Source: Candidatus Mediterraneibacter stercoripullorum (GTDB lineage: Bacteria; Bacillota; Clostridia; Lachnospirales; Lachnospiraceae). From it: a stretch of 64,000 nucleotides of DNA. The stretch is taken from positions 20,375 to 84,374 of the forward strand of contig DXCZ01000002.1 of assembly GCA_019115765.1 (NCBI GenBank). The letters run 5' to 3'. A program made the position numbers and the translations under genes. A model generated the notes under the pieces. It was given only the letters and a program-made list of their open reading frames with translations, searched no databases and was not told the DNA's origin. Shown here piece after piece: positions 42,856 to 51,416 of the stretch. Numbering within the stretch: the first letter of the stretch is position 1; every line of letters starts with the position of its first letter.

Positions 42856-42872
42856 CACCAAAATATAAAACA

Positions 42873-42906
42873 GCCAGGCATACAGCATATACGGAGTATG
42901 TCTGGC
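42873..42906. repeat. Hairpin between the two metal-regulator boxes
   Basis: GCCAGGCATAC pairs with GTATGTCTGGC (one mismatch). A minus-strand TTGGTA/TATATG pair, 16 bp apart, overlaps it and could be the operon promoter. Confidence 0.45.
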
Positions 42907-42925
42907 CTACCAACACGCGCGCCAG

Positions 42926-42941
42926 GTTAGCTATCACTAAC
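42926..42941. promoter_or_regulatory. DtxR/IdeR-type box 2
   Basis: GTTAG-CTATCA-CTAAC has the same arms and spacing as box 1, 86 bp apart centre to centre. Dual sites suggest tight iron or manganese repression. Confidence 0.6.
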
Positions 42942-43157
42942 GTGCCGCCAGTATATCATATCCCTTCCTGGAAATGCTAGAGATTTTTCATTTCAAAGAT
43001 AGCGAAAAATTATCAGTTAACCGTTCTTCGGCCCGCTTCACACATTCCGCAGGCGATATAGGTTCTTACTGATCCACCGAAGACATATGCGTTCTGCGCT
43101 GAGACTGCTTATCTGGACGGGAGACGATGTTCCCGGCTTTCCTGTTTCATCAGGACA

Positions 43158-43166
43158 TGCTATACT
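43158..43166 (+). promoter_or_regulatory. Extended -10 promoter of the CobD-like gene
   Basis: TGCTATACT lies 51 nt before ATG 43218 with no convincing -35. Confidence 0.5.
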
Positions 43167-43217
43167 AAATCATAGAACCGAACATGAGATAAATTATATC
43201 AAGAAAGGATGTGGCTA

Positions 43218-44312
43218 ATGTTGAGTACAAAACCTGTTTTTCACGGAAGTGATATAGAGAAAATCTGCGAATACTACCATCTTCAGAAAGAGGAGATCGT
43301 CAACTTCGGAGCCAACGTAAATCCCCTGGGGCTTTCCGAGAAAGTCAAGTCTTCCCTTGCTTCTCATCTTGACCTGTTGTCTTCCTACCCGGACCGGGAG
43401 TATACCTCTCTTCGGGAAACCATATCCGGCTACTGCCATATTCCGGCGGATTTTATCCTGCCGGGAAACGGCTCCAGCGAACTGATCTCACTTCTCATTG
43501 AGACCCATGCGCCAAAGCATACTCTTATACTTGGCCCCACCTATTCCGAATACTCCCGGGAACTTTCCTTTTCAGGGAGCACACAGACGTACTATCACCT
43601 GCAGGAGCAGCAGGACTTCAGACTGGATACCGATGATCTGTGCCAGACTCTGAAAAAAGGGGATTACGACTTTCTCATCCTCTGCAATCCCAATAACCCT
43701 ACCTCCTCCGCCATCCTGCAGGAAGATATGCGTCATCTTCTTTCCTTCTGCCGGGAACAGAACATCTTTGTCATGATCGATGAGACCTATGTGGAATTCG
43801 CCCCGGATATCCGCGCTGTCACCGCAGTTCCGCTGACAGAAGAATTCACCAATCTGATGGTCCTGCGGGGTGTATCCAAATTCTTCGCCGCACCGGGGAT
43901 GCGGCTTGGATACGGAATTACCGGGAATCAAGAATTCCTCAAAAAAATGAAAGAGAAACAGATTCCCTGGTCGCTGAACAGTCTCGGCGCCTACGCCGGA
44001 GAGCTGATGTTCCAGGATACAGAATACATTGAGAAAACCCGCCGTCTGATCCTGTCTGAACGGGACCGGATGTACCACGCACTCGCAGAGCTGCCCGGCT
44101 GTAAAGTATACCAGCCATATGCCAACTTTCTGCTGCTGCGGATCACCAGAGAGGGGCTCGCTTCCTCCGATGTATTCGAGCGCTGCATCCGGTCAGGGCT
44201 TATGATCCGGGACTGCTCCTCTTTCCAGTGTCTGGACGGCGAATTCGTCCGGTTCTGCATCATGATGCCCGAAGATAATACCCGGCTGCTGCAGGTGTTG
44301 TGCGAGTTGTAA
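43218..44312 (+). CDS. PLP-dependent aminotransferase fold, CobD/HisC-like
   Basis: 364 residues. FHGSDIEKI near the start and VNFGANVNPLGLSEKV are hallmarks of threonine-phosphate decarboxylase (CobD) rather than HisC. PLP contacts are CNPNNPTS, IDETYVEF and the Schiff-base Lys in RGVSKFFAAPGMRLGYG. No other cobalamin gene is nearby, so the assignment to cobamide side-chain synthesis is tentative. ATG 43218 is preferred (AAAGG 9 nt upstream) because ATG 43209 touches the ribosome site. Confidence 0.75.
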   Translation: MLSTKPVFHGSDIEKICEYYHLQKEEIVNFGANVNPLGLSEKVKSSLASHLDLLSSYPDREYTSLRETISGYCHIPADFILPGNGSSELISLLIETHAPKHTLILGPTYSEYSRELSFSGSTQTYYHLQEQQDFRLDTDDLCQTLKKGDYDFLILCNPNNPTSSAILQEDMRHLLSFCREQNIFVMIDETYVEFAPDIRAVTAVPLTEEFTNLMVLRGVSKFFAAPGMRLGYGITGNQEFLKKMKEKQIPWSLNSLGAYAGELMFQDTEYIEKTRRLILSERDRMYHALAELPGCKVYQPYANFLLLRITREGLASSDVFERCIRSGLMIRDCSSFQCLDGEFVRFCIMMPEDNTRLLQVLCEL

Positions 44313-44321
44313 TAAGCTGTA

Positions 44322-45110
44322 TTAATACCCTTGCACCAGCTCCCGGAACTGGATTTCAAGTCCGCCAAGGACTCCCGAAGGCACCGTATCTTCATATGTG
44401 TACTGAGCGCTTTTTCGGGCATCTTCAAAGTTGAAGACCGATATGAGTCTCTGAACCGGATCTATGATCCAGTACTCTCTGACTACTGCCTTCTGGTACT
44501 GGATCAGCTTCCGCACATAATCGTGGGAGGAATTACTTTCAGAGACGATCTCGATCACCCAGTCCGGCGCGCCGCAGCACCCTTTCTCAGTCAGGATATC
44601 TCGTCTGCATATCACCGCTATATCCGGCTGTACGATCGTCGAGTCATCTCCAAAAAGCCGTACGTCAAAAGGAGCTGTATAAACCTGGCAGTTCCCTTCC
44701 TTTTTGCGTATATGGCTTGTAAGTGCATAGACCAACTCTGTCACCAGATATTGGTGAAGTCTGTTCGGTGCAGCAAGCATATAAAGCTTCCCATTCATCA
44801 GCTCTGCCCGTGTCCCCGCTGAAAGTCTTTCAATATCTTCCCCATCGTAGTTTCTTGCCGAATATGCATAGGGAGACGTCTCCTCACGCAGCATCACCGG
44901 CTCTTCTGACACAGGATCATAAGTAAAAGGGAGCTTCTCCTTTTTCTCCAGCACCTGTTCAATGGCAAGGAGGGTGGCATATCGGGGGTTCTTCGTTGCC
45001 CCGGAAAAGACCTTGTTGACTGTACTGACCGGTATCCCGGCCAGTTCCGCGATCTCGGCGTTAGTCACGCCTGCTTCTCTCTTCTTTTTCTTCAGATCAG
45101 AAATATCCAT
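44322..45110 (-). CDS. HTH-Uma2 fusion (XRE-like domain plus Uma2/DUF820 nuclease fold)
   Basis: 262 residues. An N-terminal helix-turn-helix (VTNAEIAELAGIPVSTVNKVFSG fragment, about 15-37, LacI/XRE-like) precedes a Uma2 domain (about 95-255) of the PD-(D/E)XK fold with QPDIAVI and WVIEIVSESN as candidate metal sites. Uma2 proteins are abundant in cyanobacteria and scattered in Firmicutes; their role is unknown. GAGGAGC precedes the ATG. Repeated TATCCAT motifs upstream suggest it binds its own promoter. Confidence 0.8.
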   Translation of the reverse strand: MDISDLKKKKREAGVTNAEIAELAGIPVSTVNKVFSGATKNPRYATLLAIEQVLEKKEKLPFTYDPVSEEPVMLREETSPYAYSARNYDGEDIERLSAGTRAELMNGKLYMLAAPNRLHQYLVTELVYALTSHIRKKEGNCQVYTAPFDVRLFGDDSTIVQPDIAVICRRDILTEKGCCGAPDWVIEIVSESNSSHDYVRKLIQYQKAVVREYWIIDPVQRLISVFNFEDARKSAQYTYEDTVPSGVLGGLEIQFRELVQGY

Positions 45111-45158
45111 ATCCGCGCTCCTCTCTGCTATAACACTCTAACTTCTTCCTTTTATGGA

Positions 45159-45187
45159 AATATACCATTTATTTATCTGTGCGTCAA
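45159..45187 (-). promoter_or_regulatory. Promoter of the HTH-Uma2 gene
   Basis: On the minus strand TTGACG and TATATT are 17 bp apart. ATGG and CCAT arms flank the -10. Confidence 0.7.
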
Positions 45188-45236
45188 TAAATATTATCCA
45201 TTTTTTGTCATTCTAATATCCATACGTTTCCATTTG

Positions 45237-45252
45237 TATCCATTTATGGATA
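45237..45252. promoter_or_regulatory. Palindromic operator upstream of HTH-Uma2
   Basis: TATCCAT-TT-ATGGATA is a perfect 16-bp palindrome. Further half-sites occur at about 45195-45201 and 45218-45224, and around the -10. Together they account for most of the 45111-45300 gap. Confidence 0.55.
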
Positions 45253-45329
45253 TTTAATATCGAAAGTATTTTATTCCGTACCGAAGCAACTGTTCTAGAC
45301 ACATCAATTCTGATCATACAGCACAAAAC

Positions 45330-45389
45330 AGCCCCTGCGGTGCAGATGTTCCATCAGACATTTCAATGGGCATCTCTGCCGCAGGGGCT
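45330..45389 (-). terminator. Terminator of metG
   Basis: AGCCCCTGCGG pairs with CCGCAGGGGCT around a structured loop, and minus-strand GTTTTGT follows. Confidence 0.7.
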
Positions 45390-45434
45390 TATACTTTTAA
45401 GTTATATCAGCTAAAGCTGACCCGAATCCCGCGC

Positions 45435-45456
45435 CAAGACTCGTAACCGAGTCTTG
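45435..45456. repeat. Perfect hairpin just after the metG stop
   Basis: CAAGACTCG and CGAGTCTTG flank TAAC. There is no T tract, so it may stabilise the mRNA end. Confidence 0.6.
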
Positions 45457-45458
45457 AA

Positions 45459-47366
45459 TTAACAGATCTCTGCTCCTGCCGGCATATCTTTCTCCGGCAC
45501 CATCAGGGACAGATTTCCATCCGCATCCTCGGCGCAAAGCAGCATTCCTTCGGAAAGTACGCCTGCCAGTTTGGCGGGCTTCAGGTTTACAAGAACCATT
45601 ACCTTTTTGCCTACCATTTCTTCCGGTGTATAGTGTGCTTTGATTCCAGATACGATCTGTTTTACCTGGCTGCCGATCTTCACCTGAGAACACAGAAGCT
45701 TTTTCGACTTCTTCACTTCCTCACAGGCAATGATCTCGCCTACCTGGAACTGCATCGTTCCGAACTGCTCGAAGGTAATCTCATCCTTCGGCTCGATATC
45801 AATGACTGCTTCTTCTTTTTCAGCGCTGTCTGCTGTCTCTTCTTTATGAGGATGGAGCTCCTCGACTTTCTTCATGACTTCGTCGATATCCAGTCTCTGG
45901 AACAGGATCTCTGGCTTATCTGTTACATGTCCGCCGCCAAGCTGCTCCAGAATCTTTTTGCTGGTGGAAGGCATATAGGGCTCAAGAAGCTCAGCGCCGG
46001 CAGAGATTCCCTGGATCAGGTTCCACAGAACAGTCTCCAGTCTGTCTTTCTTCGCCTCGTCCTTCGCCAGTACCCACGGCATTGTCTCATCAATATACTT
46101 ATTGCAGCGCTTGAACAGATTGAAGATCTCTGTGATCGCATCAGCGACTCTCAGGCCTTCCATCTTCTCATCTACAGCCTTCGGCGTATTCTCCATCACT
46201 GCTTTCAGGTCCGCGTCCACGTCTTCTGCCGCGCCCTTGTCTGTCACAGTTCCGCCGAAATACTTGTTCGTCATGGAAACCGTACGGTTCACAAGGTTGC
46301 CAAGTGTATTTGCCAGATCGGAGTTCAGACGCTCTACCATCAGCTCCCATGTGATCACGCCGTCATTTTCAAAAGGCATCTCATGCAGCACAAAGTAACG
46401 TACTGCATCCACGCCAAAGAAGTCTACCAGCTCGTCCGCATAGAGCACATTTCCCTTGGACTTGCTCATCTTGCCGTCTCCCTGCAGCAGCCACGGATGT
46501 CCAAATACCTGCTTCGGAAGGGGAAGACCCAGAGCCATCAGGAAAATCGGCCAGTAGATCGTATGGAAACGGATGATGTCCTTTCCGATCAGATGAAGAT
46601 CCGCCGGCCACAGTTTCTCAAACTGCTCCGTGCTGTTTCCATCCGCATCATAACCGATTCCCGTAATGTAGTTTGTCAGGGCGTCCAGCCATACATAAAC
46701 AACATGCTTATCGTCAAAATCAACCGGAATTCCCCATTTAAACGAGGTTCTGGAAACACACAGATCCTGTAGTCCCGGGAGAAGGAAGTTGTTCATCATC
46801 TCATTTTTCCTGGATACCGGCTGGATAAACTCCGGATGGGTGTTGATATGCTCGATCAGCCGGTCCGCATATTTGCTCATCTTAAAGAAATATGCCTCTT
46901 CCTTCGCCGGCTGTACCTCACGCCCGCAGTCCGGACATTTGCCGTCTACCAGCTGAGATTCCGTAAAAAATGACTCGCAGGGTGTGCAGTACATTCCTTC
47001 ATAATATCCCTTATAAATATCACCCTGATCGTACAGCTTTTTGAAGATCTTCTGTACCTGTTTCTCGTGATCCGCATCGGTTGTACGGATAAACTTGTCG
47101 TAAGATGTATCCATCAGATCCCAGATTCTCTTGATTTCAGCAGAAACATTGTCAACAAATTCCTTCGGTGTGATTCCTGCCTCTTCCGCTTTCAGCTCGA
47201 TCTTCTGTCCGTGCTCGTCCGTTCCTGTCTGGAAGAACACATCATATCCCTGACTTCTCTTGTAACGCGCGATCGCGTCCGCCAGCACGATCTCGTAGGT
47301 GTTTCCAATGTGCGGCTTGCCGGATGTGTAGGCGATGGCTGTTGTAATGTAATACTTTGGTTTCAT
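45459..47366 (-). CDS. metG: Methionyl-tRNA synthetase
   Basis: 635 residues, class Ia. The HIGH motif is in SGKPHIGNTYEI (about 16-27), a zinc knuckle is formed by CTPC and CPDC (about 126-145), KMSKS is in GKMSKSKGNVLY (about 300), and the C-terminal EMAP/Trbp111 tRNA-binding domain starts at about FGTMQFQVGEI and confers dimerisation. It is expressed behind a T-box leader, but 280 nt separate the T-box terminator from the ATG because repeat elements lie between them. AGGAGGTAAAG precedes the ATG directly after a repeat. Confidence 0.96.
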   Translation of the reverse strand: MKPKYYITTAIAYTSGKPHIGNTYEIVLADAIARYKRSQGYDVFFQTGTDEHGQKIELKAEEAGITPKEFVDNVSAEIKRIWDLMDTSYDKFIRTTDADHEKQVQKIFKKLYDQGDIYKGYYEGMYCTPCESFFTESQLVDGKCPDCGREVQPAKEEAYFFKMSKYADRLIEHINTHPEFIQPVSRKNEMMNNFLLPGLQDLCVSRTSFKWGIPVDFDDKHVVYVWLDALTNYITGIGYDADGNSTEQFEKLWPADLHLIGKDIIRFHTIYWPIFLMALGLPLPKQVFGHPWLLQGDGKMSKSKGNVLYADELVDFFGVDAVRYFVLHEMPFENDGVITWELMVERLNSDLANTLGNLVNRTVSMTNKYFGGTVTDKGAAEDVDADLKAVMENTPKAVDEKMEGLRVADAITEIFNLFKRCNKYIDETMPWVLAKDEAKKDRLETVLWNLIQGISAGAELLEPYMPSTSKKILEQLGGGHVTDKPEILFQRLDIDEVMKKVEELHPHKEETADSAEKEEAVIDIEPKDEITFEQFGTMQFQVGEIIACEEVKKSKKLLCSQVKIGSQVKQIVSGIKAHYTPEEMVGKKVMVLVNLKPAKLAGVLSEGMLLCAEDADGNLSLMVPEKDMPAGAEIC

Positions 47367-47378
47367 CTTTACCTCCTT

Positions 47379-47415
47379 CGGGGACGTAGTAAACTTCGGT
47401 TTGACTACGTCCCCG
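47379..47415. repeat. REP-like palindrome, copy 1
   Basis: CGGGGACGTAGT pairs with ACTACGTCCCCG around a 13-nt loop. It abuts the metG ribosome site, so the hairpin could affect initiation. Confidence 0.8.
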
Positions 47416-47544
47416 ATTGAAGTTTACTGTGTCCCTTTTTTAATTTCACTGTGTCCCTTTTCGACCATTTTTCTATTTCGGATCCATACCTTATATAAGC
47501 TATCACTTCCGATAAATGCAGGAAAGCAACCCGTTTTTTATCTT

Positions 47545-47581
47545 CGGGGACGTAGTAAACTTCGGTTTGGCTACGTCCCCG
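47545..47581. repeat. REP-like palindrome, copy 2, with GGGACA-rich flanks
   Basis: A direct repeat of copy 1, 166 bp away, differing at one position in the right arm (G for A). Between and beyond the two copies, TGTCCC (GGGACA on the minus strand) recurs at least five times within 47416-47650. That is the style of elements spread by REP-associated tyrosine transposases. No transposase gene is present in the window. Confidence 0.75.
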
Positions 47582-47652
47582 AATAAGATTCAGGGTGTCC
47601 CAAATCGAGATTTACCCTGTCCCTTTTTGAACTTCATCCTGTCCCAAACCAC

Positions 47653-47687
47653 GAAAAAATCCCGTCTTCTCACTTAAGAAGACGGGA
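47653..47687 (-). terminator. T-box terminator hairpin
   Basis: CCCGTCTTCT pairs with AGAAGACGGG and is followed by six Ts on the minus strand. The T-box sequence can pair with part of it as antiterminator. Confidence 0.88.
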
Positions 47688-47970
47688 CAATATCCGTGTT
47701 ACCACTTCTCTTCATCCTTTCCTCGCGAAAAGGATCTCAGCAAGTGCCGTCGAGCACTCTTCCGCTGTAACGGGCGGACCCATCGCAGCCTTACTGCCCG
47801 CTGCAGTTCGGTGCGCTGCTCAGAAGCCATGTTCCCCTGTGTTCCATCTGTTCCTCTCAGCACGGGACTTTTATCTTAATACTTGCGTCCCACGGAACTT
47901 CTCTGTATGATTTCCGGCAGAGTACTCTCTTCGTCAATGCTTTTATCGGTATCGATATCTGGTCTCTAAA
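47653..47970 (-). ncRNA. T-box leader of metG
   Basis: The minus-strand leader carries the AG-box GACGAAGAGAGTA near its 5' end (about 47922-47935), a long Stem I region with candidate Met specifier ATG codons (at about 47847 and 47831), and the T-box AGAAGTGGTAACACGG (47694-47709), followed by a terminator. Uncharged tRNA-Met would switch it to read-through and raise metG expression. The T-box is slightly divergent from GGGTGGNACCGCG but in the usual context. Confidence 0.88.
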
Positions 47971-47972
47971 AA

Positions 47973-48001
47973 AGGTTAGCACAGGTGTGCGGGATTGTCA
48001 A
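47973..48001 (-). promoter_or_regulatory. Promoter of the metG T-box transcript
   Basis: On the minus strand a perfect TTGACA and TAACCT are 17 bp apart. It begins 25 bp after the nspC stop. Confidence 0.7.
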
Positions 48002-48025
48002 GCTTACTGCCGTTTTTGTTCCCTG

Positions 48026-49180
48026 TCACAGCCGCATTCTGAAATCTTCGTACCCAAACCGTCTCACGATCCAGCACTCTCCGTTTTCGTCTTCCAGCAC
48101 GATATCCGGCAGCTGCATTCCGTTAAAGGTATTATTTTTTACCATTGTATAGATAGCCATGTCCTGAAATTCTAGTCTGTCCCCAATCCGCAGTGGTTTA
48201 GCGAAGGCAAAATCTCCAATCACATCGCCTGCCAGACAGGTAGGCCCTGCCAGTCGATATACATAAGGTTTCTCCGACCTTTCTGCTGCATCAGCCGGAT
48301 CTCCTGCTCCTTTCAGCGGCGGACGGTAGGGCATCTCCAGCACATCCGGCATATGACACGCTGCTGATGTATCCAGGATCGCAATCTTCATGCCATTCTC
48401 AACAAGCTCAAGCACTTCTGTAAGAAGGATTCCTGCATTCAGCGCCACTGCTTCTCCGGGTTCCAGATAAACTTCAACTCCATATTTTTCCTGTACTCTC
48501 CGAATACATTTTTTCAGCAGCTCCCGGTCATAATCCTTCCGGGTAATATGATGTCCGCCCCCGAAATTCAGCCATTTCATTCCTGACAGATATCTTCCGA
48601 ACTTCGCTTCTACCGCATCAAGCGTCTCTGCAAGAGCGTCGGCATTCTGCTCGCACAGCGTATGAAAATGCAGACCGTCCAGCTCAGCAATTTCTTCCGG
48701 GCTCATTTCTTCTGAAAACTTCTCCAGAGTAGTCCCCAGTCTGGAGAAAGGCGCACAGGGGTCATAGATCGCATGTCCCTCTTGGGTGGAGCATTCCGGA
48801 TTAATGCGCATCCCCATGCTTCGCCCTGCCCTTTTTACCGCTGTCCTGTACTTTCTGAACTGTGAAGGTGAATTAAAGACTATATGGTCGCAATATTTCA
48901 GGATTTCTTCCATTTCCTCTTCCCGGTACGCCGGGGAGAAGATATGATTCTCCCTGCCCATCTCCTCGTATCCAAGCCGCGCTTCGTACAGCCCGCTGGC
49001 CGTCGCACCGTTCAGATACTCTCCGATCAGAGGATACAGCGAGAACATGGAAAATGCTTTCTGCGCCAGAAGGATCCTGCATCCGGTCTCCTCACAGACC
49101 TCTTTTAAGATTTCCAGATTCTCCCGGATCCGTTCCTTCTGCACAACATAACAAGGCGTCCGGAGATTGTCTCTTCTCAT
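48026..49180 (-). CDS. nspC: Carboxynorspermidine/carboxyspermidine decarboxylase
   Basis: A fold-III PLP decarboxylase of 384 residues. The PLP Lys is in LLAQKAFSMFS (about 36-42), the phosphate site is NFGGGHHIT, and the signature CHMPDVLEMPYRP lies late. It converts carboxyspermidine to spermidine, the last step of the alternative spermidine route. GAGGAGG lies 6 nt before ATG 49180. It is the last gene of the polyamine operon. Confidence 0.93.
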   Translation of the reverse strand: MRRDNLRTPCYVVQKERIRENLEILKEVCEETGCRILLAQKAFSMFSLYPLIGEYLNGATASGLYEARLGYEEMGRENHIFSPAYREEEMEEILKYCDHIVFNSPSQFRKYRTAVKRAGRSMGMRINPECSTQEGHAIYDPCAPFSRLGTTLEKFSEEMSPEEIAELDGLHFHTLCEQNADALAETLDAVEAKFGRYLSGMKWLNFGGGHHITRKDYDRELLKKCIRRVQEKYGVEVYLEPGEAVALNAGILLTEVLELVENGMKIAILDTSAACHMPDVLEMPYRPPLKGAGDPADAAERSEKPYVYRLAGPTCLAGDVIGDFAFAKPLRIGDRLEFQDMAIYTMVKNNTFNGMQLPDIVLEDENGECWIVRRFGYEDFRMRL

Positions 49181-49214
49181 CCTTTTCCTCCTCGTCTCCA
49201 TCCTATTCTGCGGT

Positions 49215-50417
49215 CTACTCAACCAGCTCCGGGTCCTCGCATACTTTCCACGGCAGCCCCCACTTGTTCAGAGCGTCCATAAACGGATCAGGATCAAACT
49301 CTTCTACGTTGAACACACCTGGTTTCTGCCATGTACCGTTCATCACCAGCATCGCACCGATCATCGCAGGTACACCTGTGGTATACGCCACAGCCTGAGA
49401 ACCCACTTCTTTATAACACTCCTGATGATCGCAGACATTATAAATATAGAGTTTCTTCTCTTTTCCATCCTTCTTCCCGATGAAAATACATCCGATGTTA
49501 GTCTTTCCCTTTGTTCTCGGTCCCAGTGAGGCCGGATCCGGGAGCAGCGTCTTCAGGAACTGAAGAGGAATGATCTCCTGATCATTGTACCTAACAGGCT
49601 CAATCGATGTCATTCCCACATCCTCAAGGCATTTCAGATGCGTAAGATAGCTCTCGCTGAATGTCATAAAGAAACGGATTCTCTTGATCCCGGGAACATT
49701 CTTCGCCAGGGATTCAATTTCCTCGTGGTGAAGAAGATACATGTCCTTCTCCCCGATCTCCGGGAAATTATAAGTCCTCTTGATCTCCATGGGCTTTGTC
49801 TCTACCCAGCGTCCGTCTGCCCAGTAGGATCCGTTTGCAGAAACCTCACGGATGTTGATCTCCGGATTGAAATTCGTGGCAAATGGATATCCATTATCTC
49901 CTGCATTACAATCGAGGATATCAATATAGTTTATTTCGTCAAAATAATGTTTCAGGGCATATGCGGTAAATACCCCTGTAACTCCCGGGTCAAACCCACT
50001 TCCAAGCAACGCTGTAAGTCCTGCCTTCTTAAAGCGGTCATCGTATTCCCATTGCCACTTATACTCAAACTTCGCTGTATCCTCCGGCTCATAATTTGCA
50101 GTATCCACATAATGTACCCCTGCTGCCAGACAAGCTTCCATGATCAACAGATCCTGATATGGAAGCGCCAGATTCAGGACTACATCCGGTTTTTCCTTCC
50201 GGATCAGTTCCGTCAGGACTGCCGTATCGTCAGCATCCACCTGCGCTGCAATAATCTTCGTTTTCGTCGTATCCTGCAGTTTTTCTTTCAGCTCTTCGCA
50301 CTTGGAACCGGTCCTGCTGGCGATCACCACCTCTGAAAATGCATCACTGTTCTGACAGCATTTATGTACTGCCACACTACCTACTCCGCCACAGCCAATG
50401 ATCATTATCTTTCCCAT
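49215..50417 (-). CDS. Carboxynorspermidine/carboxyspermidine dehydrogenase
   Basis: A 400-residue saccharopine-dehydrogenase-family protein. Rossmann motif IIGCGGVGSVAVHKC opens it, NLALPYQDL and ANYEPEDTAKFEY follow, and GSGFDPGVTGVF is the family block. It condenses putrescine with aspartate semialdehyde to give carboxyspermidine, which NspC decarboxylates 34 nt downstream. The pair makes spermidine without S-adenosylmethionine. Confidence 0.92.
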   Translation of the reverse strand: MGKIMIIGCGGVGSVAVHKCCQNSDAFSEVVIASRTGSKCEELKEKLQDTTKTKIIAAQVDADDTAVLTELIRKEKPDVVLNLALPYQDLLIMEACLAAGVHYVDTANYEPEDTAKFEYKWQWEYDDRFKKAGLTALLGSGFDPGVTGVFTAYALKHYFDEINYIDILDCNAGDNGYPFATNFNPEINIREVSANGSYWADGRWVETKPMEIKRTYNFPEIGEKDMYLLHHEEIESLAKNVPGIKRIRFFMTFSESYLTHLKCLEDVGMTSIEPVRYNDQEIIPLQFLKTLLPDPASLGPRTKGKTNIGCIFIGKKDGKEKKLYIYNVCDHQECYKEVGSQAVAYTTGVPAMIGAMLVMNGTWQKPGVFNVEEFDPDPFMDALNKWGLPWKVCEDPELVE

Positions 50418-50505
50418 TTTTCTTCTCCTTTTCGTAGTACTTATCTTCTTTTATCTATTATAGTAAATATTTTTCTGTATGGCACACCTTTTTAATATTA
50501 TATTT

Positions 50506-51363
50506 TCACCGGACAGACAGAGCGATCAGCATCTCCCGGATAATCTTACATGCTACCGCTGTCGATGCCCCTGTGGGGTCACAGGGTGGACATAGCTCAT
50601 TGACATCACATCCGATGAGATTGCCCCGCTGGCATACACGAATAACCGCATCCATCAACGTAAGAAAATCCACACCGCCGGGTTCAGGAGTACCGGTCCC
50701 CGGAAATACCGAAGGATCCAGAACATCCAGATCCACGGTGAAATACACCGGTGCATTCCCGATTTCCTCCAGCGTCTTCTCCAGGCCGTCCAGTCTGAAA
50801 GGATGCAGGTCTGTGTGTCCACTTCTCGCCCACTGGAATTCCTCACGTTCACCAGAACGGATCCCGAACTGGTGGATCCTGCCATCCCCCAGGATCTCCC
50901 AGCACCGCCGGATCACACAGGCATGTGAAAGCTCAACCCCCAGATAATCCTGCCTCAGATCTGTATGCGCATCAAAATGTATGATATGCATATCCGGATA
51001 TTTCTCTGCTGCTGCTCTTACGCTTCCCAGGGTCACCAGATGTTCCCCTCCGATCATAAACGGCAGCTTGCCGTCCTTCAGGATCTGGCCTGCGCATTCT
51101 TCAATCTGTCCCAATACAGCTTCCGAACTTCCGATGGCAAGTTCCAGATCCCCGCAGTCGTATACAACATCTTCCGGCAGCTCTCTATCCTGATACGGGC
51201 TGTATATCTCAAGACCATAGGAATCATTTCTTACCGACTGTCCGGCAAATCGGGTCCCCGGCCTGAAAGACGTAGTCGAGTCAAACGGCGCACCGAACAG
51301 AACAATTCCGGAGTCTTCATACTTTCCGTCACATCCAATAAAATTCACTATATTTTTATACAT
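50506..51363 (-). CDS. speB: Agmatinase
   Basis: A 285-residue ureohydrolase. Dimanganese motifs are GGEHLVTLGSV, IHFDAHTDLR and TVDLDVLDPSVFPGTGTPEP. It hydrolyses agmatine to putrescine and urea. ATG 51363 follows AGAGGAG. Position between arginine decarboxylase and the carboxyspermidine genes supports agmatinase rather than arginase. Confidence 0.93.
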   Translation of the reverse strand: MYKNIVNFIGCDGKYEDSGIVLFGAPFDSTTSFRPGTRFAGQSVRNDSYGLEIYSPYQDRELPEDVVYDCGDLELAIGSSEAVLGQIEECAGQILKDGKLPFMIGGEHLVTLGSVRAAAEKYPDMHIIHFDAHTDLRQDYLGVELSHACVIRRCWEILGDGRIHQFGIRSGEREEFQWARSGHTDLHPFRLDGLEKTLEEIGNAPVYFTVDLDVLDPSVFPGTGTPEPGGVDFLTLMDAVIRVCQRGNLIGCDVNELCPPCDPTGASTAVACKIIREMLIALSVR

Positions 51364-51416
51364 ACTATGCTCCTCTGTCTGATTCCCGCCTGTCCTTCCA
51401 GCAAAAAGGCACAGGA

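Noticed and set aside
42942-43217. Possible cobalamin riboswitch before the CobD-like gene
   Set aside because: No B12-box-like sequence or conserved core could be seen in the 276-bp region.
47379-47650. Possible CRISPR array (two 37-bp repeats 166 bp apart)
   Set aside because: There are only two copies with long unequal spacing and self-complementary structure, and no cas genes; REP-like elements fit better.
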